Of a DNA stretch of 64,000 bases, positions 56,012-64,000 are shown one piece after another. The notes under the pieces were generated by a model that saw nothing but the letters and a program-made list of their open reading frames with translations, made no database searches and had not been told where the DNA came from. The stretch is from Macrocystis pyrifera (lineage: Eukaryota > Sar > Phaeophyceae > Laminariales > Laminariaceae). The stretch covers positions 8,484,563-8,548,562 of the forward strand of contig JASSKH010000014.1 in assembly GCA_031763025.1 (NCBI GenBank). The letters are read 5' to 3'. How positions within the stretch are numbered: position 1 is the stretch's first letter; each line of letters opens with the position of its first letter. The translations under genes were made by a program, and so were the position numbers.

Positions 56012-56098
56012 TAAGCACAGTAGACAATGCAGTGCCATATGTCATCCTACTGGATATGACAGGCACGACATACACATTCTACGAAAGAGAAAAAAACA
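56012..56098 (-). repeat. R2 repeat
   Basis: Inverted copy of 32,840-32,930, sharing GTAGACAATG, TGTCATCCTACTGGATATGA and AGGCACGACATACACATTCT. Confidence 0.7.
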
Positions 56099-56324
56099 AG
56101 AATCAGGAAAGAAAACACACTAGAGAATGAGCAGATTTTCGCAGATTTCAGCGCGAGGGTGTGTTTAGCAGGGACCAAAAGATATACGCTGATGCGGTGT
56201 TCCAATTCCTCAAACGAACCCGTCCAACTACTAGTACATACAACAAATGGTTACGAGTATACACACACTTGTGGAATAAGCATGCCAACCCCGTTCCTTG
56301 ACCGTGCAATAATAATCAGAATTA

Positions 56325-57560
56325 GTGGTGGCACCTGCTATACGAGAAAGAAGCTAGCTCCCTGTACTGGACAAAAACATGTCAGGAGCAGATTTTTCGT
56401 CTTCAATTTATGCCGAATTTCGAGTTCGGAACCAGGAAACACACGGCAAAATTGAGTACGTACGTGTACAACATAGGGTTCAAGGGTTAGACTGACAAGC
56501 CGAGCGTACAGCGACACTGACCCTGGCCTTGTGTGTCCTACTGCTACTGCTGCTGCTGTTGCTGCTGTTTTGCTACTGGAGAAGCTCTGCTGTATACATA
56601 TGCCGTACATCAGAAGTAGTGGTATAGCACCTGCTACGAGAAGCTTTTTCTGTTGGACGAGAAACTTGTCACCCGCAGATTTTTCGTCTTTAAATATTGA
56701 AGATGCCACCTTGGCAAGTTTTTGGAAATTTGGATTTTGAAGTCTTGCCAAAAACTTGCCAAATGGAATGGCAAGTCCAATTTTCCATGAACTTGATGCC
56801 AACAAAGGGCTGCGGGAATATCCATAAAAAGCTTGGTAAAAAACTTGCTATTATACTAAATTGGCAAGTCTACATTTCCAAAAAATTAGACAAATACGTG
56901 TCTTTAATAATAAAAACAAATTTCGAGGCGGGAACTAGGAACACACAGCCAAGAGGAAGGTTGTCGTAGGCAACCTGGTGTTTGGGGGGTAACGGGTACG
57001 TAGAAAGGATAAACCAGTGAAGGAACGAGACTATTTCGGAGGGTTTCCAGGTAATAAGAAGGGATGTTTGGTACGGGTTAAGAACAGAAAAACAATGGAA
57101 GTTCCAGATGATTGATGAGGAAAGATCAACGCGGTTCAGATGCGAGCAAGCAGCGGCAGAGCGGTGTGAAGCGGGGTCGTCGGTGCAGCGAGTATCCAGG
57201 ATATATAGCTACCGGCAAGGCCTTGCACGAGCTGCGGGGCGACCCCCCCCCCCCCCCCCCCCCCCCCCGCCCTTTTCTCTCTTTTCTCCGGCTATTTTAT
57301 ATGGGGGGGTAAGACAGGCGTACGCATGCAGGGGGGGACAGAGCCAGGGCAGCCCCCCTCCCTCCCTCTCACCATTTTGGCTTCTTCAATAAAAATCAAG
57401 CATTTTTTCGTGGAAGTGGACAACCAAAATTGAGTATCTATCTATACAAAGGGTTCAAGAGTTGAGTTAAACCGACAAGCCGAGCGTATAGCGACGCTGA
57501 CCCTGGCCTCGTGTGCCCAACTGCTGCTGCCGCTGCCACTTCTGCTGCTGCTGCTGCTGA
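56325..57560. repeat. Set of diverged direct repeats
   Basis: Unit one, GCACCTGCTAYACGAGAARG...CAGATTTTTCGTCTT, occurs at 56,325-56,404 and 56,615-56,692. Unit two, AAAATTGAGTA...GACAAGCCGAGCGTAYAGCG...CTGACCCTGGCCT plus CTG-rich sequence, occurs at 56,447-56,575 and 57,427-57,560. A motif near GGAAC[C/T]AGGAAACACACRG occurs at about 56,425 and 56,930. The 155-codon minus frame at 56,338-56,805 runs across unit one and is not trusted. Confidence 0.6.
57243..57268. repeat. C26 homopolymer
   Basis: Pure run of 26 cytosines. No LINE-A 3' sequence precedes it, so its origin is unknown. Confidence 0.85.
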
Positions 57561-57587
57561 CGATTTTTTGCTTCTTAAACAATAATC

Positions 57588-58398
57588 ACGGCTTTTCGGG
57601 GGTCATGACCCGACCCGCGGGTCGGATCACGGGGTGTTCAAAAAGTCACCGGTCGGGTCTGGTTGGGTCAAGAGGTGATGAAAAGCTCACGGGTCGGGTC
57701 AGGTCATGACCCGCGAGAAACGGGTCACTCACGGGTCGGGCCAGCATGACCCGCGAGTTGTCTTCTGCTGACCCGCGGGTCGGACCTGCGTATCCGGCTC
57801 GCGGATCCGACACTTAAAACGCCTCCCGCTCTCTTACCCAAAGGCTTATCTCGTACAAATACTCAATATTACTCCAGGAGTCCTTTGGTATCTTATTCAA
57901 ACATTAAAACACCGCCAAATCCATATACACATGCCCGCATCCGTCCATACCCACCTCAGCCTTGCCACACGTATCGCTGCGGGGCACAAAAGTGAATATT
58001 ATATTGTTTTTGATCTGTCGACCCGCGGCCCGGATTCGCGGGTCGAACCTGCGGATCAAGATATATGGTCTGGGGGGTCAAGGTGACCCGACCCGCATGA
58101 AACCCGTGTCTCACGGGTCAATTCGAAGGTAGCGGGTCCGGTCGGGTCTGGTCAGGAGGTTTTTAAATCTCGTGGGTCGGGTCGGGTCGGGTCAGGAGAT
58201 TTTCAAATCTCACTTGTCGGATCGGGTCGGGTCAACAAATTTTTAAATCTCGTGGGTCGGGTCGGGTCGGGTCAAGAGGCTTTCGAAATCTCACGGGTCG
58301 GGTCGGGTCAAGTCAACACACCTCAAATTTTGCGCGGGTCGGGTCGGGTCAGGACCCGACCGGTGGGGTTTGACCTGACCCGCCAAAAACCTTCAAAA
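57588..58398. mobile_element. GGGTC-array foldback element, copy 2
   Basis: Starts CGGCTTTTCGGGGGTCA and ends near TGACCTGACCCGCCAAAAACC. The interior follows copy 1 (9.1 kb) throughout: GGGTC clusters, the conserved central part with CTTACCCAAAGGCTT and CATGCCCGCATCC, then more clusters. The flanks CAATAATC (57,580-57,587) and CAATGATC (58,399-58,406) may be an 8-bp target duplication with one change. Confidence 0.7.
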
Positions 58399-58519
58399 CA
58401 ATGATCCTAAACGTCACAACGTAGTTACGGATACATATTACTACGGGGGCCCATAGCTAATAGGACCTACGGTATACATAAAAACCTATATATTTACATA
58501 AAAACCTATATAGGAAGAC

Positions 58520-60094
58520 ATGATGTTCGTGGTGCGACGCCTGCAGGAATAGGCAAGGAAGAAGGACACCCCGCTGTTCATGTTCTTTGTCGACTTCACC
58601 AAAGCCTATGACTCCGTCGACCGAACCCTCCTGTGGACCGTCTTGGCTCGCTTTGGCGTGCCACCTATTAATAGAATGCTCACCGTTATACGGCAATTCC
58701 ACGATGGCATGTGAGCATGCGTGCGGCTGGATGATGGCGAGTGCTCAGATATGTTCGATGTGGAGCAGGGTATTCGGCAAGGGTGTGTGCTCGCGCCATT
58801 GCTGTTCATGTTTTTCACAGCGATGCTGAGTGTGGCAGAGAAACGCTTCGCCGCTGATAAAGCCATCACGGACAACATGGTGCAACTCCAACGAAGGAAG
58901 GCGAAGGGAAAAAAGAGGAAGGGAAAGGCACGGGCCGGACACGCCGACGGACCGGGAAAGATCAAGAGGCCCAGACATTGTGGGCAATGCTGCATGCTTA
59001 CGATGCGGGCATTGTATCACGATCACCGAACGGCCTGGAGAGGATGATGACGGTGATCGTGACTGCATGTGCTGCGTTCGGTCTGACGGTCTTGGACGCC
59101 AAGGCGGAGATAATGTATCTGTAAAGGAAAGATGGGGGGGAAAGTGCCGTTCACCGTCACCGCAGCCGGCCAAGTGTACAAACAGACACTCGAGTTTGCA
59201 TATTTGGGCGGGGCTATCAGCGCAGATTGGACGACGAGCAGAAGTGTCGAGGTAACGCGTCGACTCCAGAGGGTATGGGCGTGCTTCAAGCGGTATAAGA
59301 TGGAAATCTATGACCGCCCGGGTGTGCGCCTACGCCTGAAGGTGCGGATCCTGAGAGCCGAGGTGATCGAAACGTTGGTCTACAGATGCGTTCCTTGGAG
59401 CCCGAGCAAGAGTGATTACGGCAGGCTACGGGAGGTCCACCACAAGATGCTCCTCCGATGCCTCGGCTGGCGAAAACGAAATAGCGAAGACCACATTCTG
59501 TCTTATGCCAGCGCGCTTCTCAGGACAAACTCCGAGAGCATAGAGACGACGGTACGCAGGCGTAGACTATTGTTTGCGGGCTTTATGACACGCATGGGAG
59601 AGGAGCGCCTGCCGAAGAAGGTAATGTTTGGGGAGATGGTCGGGGGTAAGGGCTACTCTGAAGGACAGGAGTGGGACTGGATGAGGTACCTTGACGAGGC
59701 CCTCAAGGAGTTTGGCATCGAGGACCTCAAGGAGTTTGGTGTCGAGGACCTCAAGGAGTTTGGCATCAAGGTCGAAGGGTGGCGCGAGGAAACACAGTCG
59801 GCAGATGGTTCCGACGGGTCGAGGAAGGGGCGCAAGTCTTCATGCGGAAATGGCATAAGGATGAGAAGGAGGAATCGGCAGAACGAAACAGGATGGTTGC
59901 AACCGCGACTACAATCGTTGACGCCAGTGCACGTGGTGCGCAGAATGGCAGGGGCGAAAGGGTGGAGGGGGTGGAGGGGGGGGATGGGGGGGGGGGGGGG
60001 GGGGGGGGGGAACGGTCTGCCCAACAGACTGACACCTGCGCATGGCCATCATCGTCGTGATGCACTTCCTCTTCTACAGGATCCAAGTAAGTAA
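58520..60094 (+). pseudogene. LINE-B reverse transcriptase
   Basis: Motifs: [17 protein letters not shown] (58,588-58,640), DVEQGIRQGCVLAPLLFMFF (58,757-58,816), and the catalytic block near 58,990, where YADD is damaged (the sequence reads as LTMRAL or HAYDAG in two frames). Next are SPNGLERMMTVIVTACAAFG in a second frame, then EFAYLGGAISADWT (59,192 on), LKVRILRAEVIETLVYRC, SIETTVRRRRLLFAGF and ERLPKKVMFGEMV. A 24-bp unit encoding LKEFGIED is repeated three times (59,701-59,772). Stops (one at codon 11) and shifts make it inactive. Confidence 0.88.
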
Positions 60095-60140
60095 CTAGTG
60101 GTGCCACGCGGGCAACTCTGCGTGTCTGTATGCACCAGTG
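58520..60140 (+). mobile_element. LINE family B, 5'-truncated copy 2
   Basis: A non-LTR copy beginning within the RT and running through its 3' untranslated region (CTGCCCAACAGACTGACACC, GTGGTGCCACGCGGGC). The 3' part is shared with 55,478-55,800. A G25 run (59,986-60,010) lies near the ORF end. It is more complete at the RT than the copy at 27 kb. Confidence 0.85.
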
Positions 60141-60589
60141 CCTGTCTTTCGTATTATCTGTCCCCCCCGCCTCCTTTTTTCTCTCTTTTTTTTCCTTTTT
60201 CCCTTCCTTTTTTTCCTTTTTCCTTTTCTTTTTTTTCCTCTTTCCTTTTTTCCCGTTTGCTTTGTGTCTCTGCTTATATCTCCCTTTTTAGTTTTTGCTA
60301 TCTGGTGTTTCTTTTTCGTTTGTTTCGTCGTCTTCGTTTTCGTTTTCGTTTTTTTCTTTTTTCGTTTTTTTTGTCTGTTATTCTTTTTGTTCCTCTGGTG
60401 TTCTTATTGGCGGAGTAATATGTTTGTGTTTTGGTTCTTATCTCTGTTCTACACACCTCGAGCAGCTTGCGAGCCTGCAATCTGCAAAAATCCGCATTCC
60501 CTTGTGTGTTTTCCTTTCTCGATTTCTTGCGTTCTTGCTTGAATCGATTTTTTTTTGTTTTTTTCTCTCTCTTCCCTTTTTGATTTTTG
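60141..60589. other. Pyrimidine-rich tract, no gene
   Basis: CTTTTT-rich sequence giving long Phe/Ser-rich frames (for example 60,138-60,542). These are not believed to be genes. Confidence 0.6.
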
Positions 60590-60780
60590 ATTTTTCGACT
60601 TCGTTTTTCGTTTTTTTTTTCGACGTCGAGTGTTTTTTTTTTTATCCTGTATATTTTTTCCTGGGTAATATGCGGTCTTCTCGGTTTCTGTGGCGAATTG
60701 TACAGCGTACGGCATGTACCTGATACGCACGAGCGCGGACCTCACGTTTTATTTTTGTCTGAGGTGTAGATAGATATCTG
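60590..60780 (+). repeat. R3 repeat, copy 2
   Basis: Matches 37,513-37,745: TTTCGACGTCGAGTG, CCTGGGTAATATGCGGTCTT, GTCTGAGGTGTAGAT. Confidence 0.75.
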
Positions 60781-61168
60781 ATGTGTTATGGTTATCATGT
60801 GTGTATTATTCTTAGTGATATTCGCTTGGTTTCTATTTTCTGCACGGGTGTTACGAACACCACGACTCCGGGACGGTAAGCGTCGGAATCCACACGTGAG
60901 AGCAGCCGCAGTATGGGCAAGCTTCGTGTGGGGCTTGGACAACAGGAGGTAGGACAAGAGTGACCAGAAAGAGGGGGGTGAGCACAGCTCACAACCCCGA
61001 TAATGGTCCGCTGACCCAGTGGACCTGGGTTTACATGGGAACACGACTCCCTTTCAGCGTATGGACAGACTAAGAGACAAACACGGGTAGTGCTCTCCGC
61101 TCTGGCGGTAGGGAACACTTCCCGTATAGGATCTTCTCGATGGGGTGACTGCCTCATCGAGTATCCTG
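60781..61168. other. No recognised gene
   Basis: Short frames without motif. Confidence 0.4.
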
Positions 61169-61494
61169 TTTTTTTTTTTTTTTTTTTTTTTAATCATCAC
61201 TTTTACTTTCCAGCCTAACTCGTAGGAGGTTTTACCCTCGACGATCTTCTGGACATGCCGTGGTCACAGGTGTCGTCCCTTCTCCCCCCCGGTACGTGCC
61301 TTTATTTTTTGTCGCGCATAGGGTTCAGCATTCCCACTGCTCGTCGATTTTCATCGAATGTAGCTAACTCATGCTCTCGCGCTTTCCGCTAATCAATTTT
61401 TTATGCAAGAAAAAAATCCCTATGAGCATGCACTCGGTGAGACTTGAACCCGATCTTGATAGGCACGCGGACCACCTACCAAGCCACCGGGGAA
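61169..61494 (-). mobile_element. tRNA-derived SINE, copy 2
   Basis: Minus-sense head (GGTGGCTTGGTAGGTGG), body, and A-rich tail (forward T23 at 61,169-61,191). The head carries a deletion around the B box, which now reads GGGTTCAAGTC. Otherwise close to the copy at 28,350. Confidence 0.85.
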
Positions 61495-61807
61495 TAGATG
61501 ACACTTACGACGTAGCCGTATTTTATTTTATTTTATTTTTTTTTTTATCCTTCACTGTAGGATCTTCTTGATATTGTATAACTGCGTCGAGGATCATCGG
61601 GACAGGACGAGGGCACCTCTTGGTACCCCCCGGATGCCTCTATGAGCTGGCTTGACGCCAGGACTACGGCACCTTTGGTCGGCGGGTTACCGACGACGAT
61701 AGTCCCTAAGACGTGAGACATCCTCGACCTCGAGGACACGTCGTTGGGGGATTTCCGTACATAAGTTGTCATGTCGGTTCTGTTGGGAACCTGGCCCATT
61801 ACATTAG
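61495..61807. other. No recognised gene
   Basis: T-rich sequence and short frames. Confidence 0.4.
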
Positions 61808-61995
61808 CACGTTTTTTATTTCTACCGGGGTATTCTTCCACTCCAGAGTTATTGGAGCCTGTCCTGCGACCACAGAGTGCATGGCATTGTGGCGATGAGT
61901 TAATGTGAGAACAACAGCAGCAACAACAACAACCAACAACAACAACACCAACACCAACACCACCACCACCACCGCCAACAACAACAACAACATAG
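61808..61995. repeat. R4 repeat with CAA/CCA microsatellite tail
   Basis: R4 (as at 38,145) followed by about 85 bp of CAA, CCA and CAACAC repeats. The opposite-strand Val/Leu-rich frame is an artefact. Confidence 0.8.
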
Positions 61996-62288
61996 AGACG
62001 TGTTCCTCTACTACTGCTGTGTTCAGGACACCGTGCGTTTCGTACGGTGCAGGCAGCACTCCAGACAGCAACCGCTGTAGTCAGTCGCCACGAGTTGGTT
62101 AGTCGTGGGAACGGGGGGAACTCTCTCCGTTGTAGTTGAGAGGATATACCCGCGGCCCCATGTTAGCTCAGTTTGCACATTGATAAAATCTTGTATGTGC
62201 GTGCGTGCGCCTTCTTCGTCTCGTGTATTTTTATTTTACACAGCCGAATTTCGATATTTTTAATGGTTTTTCGGATCTTCCTAGCACC
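61996..62288. other. No recognised gene
   Basis: Short frames only. Confidence 0.4.
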
Positions 62289-62387
62289 TTAACCCTTTTA
62301 GTACCGTAGTCCCGTTTTGGGGAAAAATCACTTGGAATTAGACTGGTTTGTCCCCAAATCGGGACCGCCGTACTAAAGCGGTTAAAC
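62289..62387. mobile_element. Foldback MITE, 99 bp
   Basis: Left arm TTAACCCTTTTAGTACCG and TAGTCCCGTTTTGGGGA; right arm TTTGTCCCC, CGGGACCGCCGTACTAAAGC and GGTTAA. Family as at 55,204. Confidence 0.8.
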
Positions 62388-62437
62388 CTTTGCTTTCTTT
62401 GCCTTGTCTGTGTCACCACGGACTTCCTCCTTCGTTT

Positions 62438-62527
62438 GAGAGTGAGCAGTGAGAGTGAGCAGTGAGAGTGAGCAGTGAGAGTGAGCAGTGAGAGTGAGCA
62501 GTGAGCAGTGAGCAGTGAGCAGTGAGA
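62438..62527. repeat. Minisatellite
   Basis: About five copies of GAGAGTGAGCAGT, then three of the 7-bp AGTGAGC. Antisense reads as Ser/Leu/His-rich, without meaning. Confidence 0.9.
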
Positions 62528-62565
62528 ACGACAACAACTGCCAGTAGTGGTATAGCATACCATAG

Positions 62566-62892
62566 TCCCCGGTGGTGGCTTGGTAGGTGGTCCGCGTGCC
62601 TATCAAGATCAATTTCGTGGGTTCAAATCTCACCGAGTGCATGCTCGTAGGGACTTCTTCTTGTGCATAAAAAAATAATAAGCGGAAAGCGCGAGAGCGT
62701 GAGTTAGCTACATTCGATGAAAATCGACGAGCAGTGGGAATGCTGAACCCTATGCGCGACAAAACTAAAGGCACGTACCGGGGGGAGAAGGGACGACACC
62801 TGTGACCACGGCTTGTCCAGAAGATCGTCGAGGGTAAAACCTCCTACGAGTGGGCTGGAAAGTAAAAGTGATTATGAAAAAAAAAGAAAAAA
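62566..62892 (+). mobile_element. tRNA-derived SINE, copy 3
   Basis: Head with A-box-like TGGCTTGGTAGG (62,576-62,587) and a B box GGTTCAAATCT (62,619-62,629), a body of about 210 bp, and an A-rich tail (AAAAAAAAAGAAAAAA). Intact at both ends. It starts CCCCGGTGG like the other copies. No clear target duplication. Confidence 0.88.
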
Positions 62893-63600
62893 CCCCCCAA
62901 GAATTTCAACCGTGGGGCCGCAAACGTATACGCAGAGAAAAACTGTCGTACGTATGGCCTCTCTGGTTGGTTCAAAGTTGGCCGAAATCAGCTGAAAGTT
63001 GAAAGCTAGACAGAGGATACAAAGTCAGAGGTACAAGGTACAAGTATGTACGAGTTTGAGTATACCTTTGGCCTTTTCCAGCGAAAATCAGGTACGATGT
63101 CAGCCTGGCCAAAAGCAGGGCTTCTGGCGTGTGTTTTATACTCGTCTTTATTATGTACGTGGTAATTGATTTTGGCCGAAAATTGGCCAGGTGTACCTGA
63201 TTATATCATACGCCTAAAACCAAATAATAAAAATTGATAGCAGATACTATTAATAATAGAGTTCTATGGTCCAAGCAGAACGATTTTTCCAAAGGGGGTA
63301 CCGGTTTTTTCTCCGTCATTTTTGAGAATTGACACGTGAAACTAAGTGCTCCAGAATCGCGCGGCCGAGAGGAATCCAAAATTGGTCTCGGGAAAAAAAT
63401 CCATGAGCAATGGCCATTTTTCGAAAATTTGGGAAAATTTACCGCGAAATTACCCCGAAATGTTGAACAACATAAAATGATGCGAACCGAAAAAAAAAAT
63501 AGAGACGACGCCAACGCATGCCTGATTTGTGGTGAAGACACATGCTATATGTATGTATATGTATACAGAAGTAGGTAAAAAAATGTACTACATGGATATC
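62893..63600. other. No recognised gene
   Basis: Short frames. The end, TGGATATC, is the outer flank of the LTR that follows. Confidence 0.4.
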
Positions 63601-64000
63601 TGTTAAGATCAACGGTTGCGGGACACTTTGTATCCCTGGACAGGTCTGCCTTTTAAGTCGGTAAACATTGTACTCACATGTGTCGTTTGCTTAGCTATAG
63701 AAGAAGAGCAGTTTTATTCCTTTCGTGCACGCGGGGACCGAGACCAAGCTCGTGCTCCTCTGGAAAACCCCTGGTTTTCCATCAAAGATACGCCTTCCAA
63801 GTACTACAAATACCTTCCCAGTGACTGAACCCAGGTAGTTACCGGGCTTTCAATCTCATACAAGACAATATCTTAACACTAGCCCACTCTGATGAGCCAT
63901 ATATGCAGAATTATGGGAAATTCGTGGAAACCCCGATTCCACGAACTAGAACATGAGTCGAAGATGCGGCTCCTCAAAACCCACTCCCACACCTCTGAAC
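63601..64000 (-). mobile_element. 3' LTR and internal edge of a gypsy element running off the window
   Basis: LTR 63,601-63,878 in minus sense (TGTTAAGATATTG to GATCTTAACA). At 63,879-64,000 lies the same internal flank that precedes the LTR at 51,080, so the element continues beyond 64,000. The LTR is closest to the solo copy at 14,377; both share the block CTTGTATGAGATTGAAAGCC. Confidence 0.85.

Noticed and set aside
60138-60723. Phe/Ser-rich frames resembling membrane proteins
   Set aside because: They are translations of a CTTTTT-rich tract after a LINE end.
62438-62527. CRISPR-like repeat array
   Set aside because: Units are directly tandem with no spacers; an ordinary minisatellite.

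Overview
This is a eukaryotic nuclear window made almost entirely of mobile elements and short repeats. Only a few scraps look like host exons, and there are no bacterial-style operons. Evidence for a eukaryote is the LTR, non-LTR and tyrosine-recombinase retroelements, tRNA-derived SINEs, hAT-type MITEs, and candidate exons bounded by GT/AG. The organism cannot be fixed from the sequence. Chromodomain Ty3/gypsy plus Ngaro/DIRS-type elements, GC-rich element ORFs and many homopolymer G/C runs would suit an alga, perhaps a stramenopile such as a brown alga, but that is a guess.

Layout. At 1-6.5 kb there is no recognisable gene. A 3.5-kb hAT-like element with a perfect 8-bp target duplication fills 6,497-10,041 and contains a GGGTC-array element. 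The interval 10-17 kb holds possible exons (11.3, 11.9, 12.3 kb; a WD40-like exon on the minus strand near 13.9 kb) and a lone LTR. A 343-bp miniature LTR element lies at 17.3 kb. A decayed Ty3/gypsy 3' half spans 18.4-20.8 kb. LINE family A is at 21.2-22.9 kb (+) and 33.3-34.3 kb (-), ending in C-rich tails. LINE family B is at 25.7-27.9 kb, with a RING-like ORF1, and at 58.5-60.1 kb. A tyrosine-recombinase element with split direct repeats and no visible reverse transcriptase occupies 28.8-32.8 kb. A second miniature LTR element sits at 36.3 kb inside a repeat whose uninterrupted paralogue lies 1.5 kb away. A broken but nearly complete Ty3/gypsy element covers 39.7-51.3 kb, with a 1,069-bp MITE inserted in it. 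The rest (51.3-64 kb) is palindrome-rich DNA, foldback MITEs, a second GGGTC element, SINEs, a minisatellite and the edge of another LTR element.

Main points. The large Ty3/gypsy element carries a NADAR (YbiA-like) domain between gag and protease and has a chromodomain followed by a Tudor-like domain after its integrase; the last two recur in the older copy. The miniature LTR elements have 73-bp LTRs, 4-bp target duplications, a polypurine tract and Pol III A/B-box-like motifs. Their LTR tips match those of the large element, suggesting it may mobilise them. The 28.8-32.8 kb element has the A1-ORF-B1-A2-B2 topology of PAT/Ngaro elements but has room only for a gag-like/CCCH region and the recombinase.

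Every element ORF seen is frameshifted or stopped, so the copies look inactive. Family names rest on motifs read by eye; no database search was possible.
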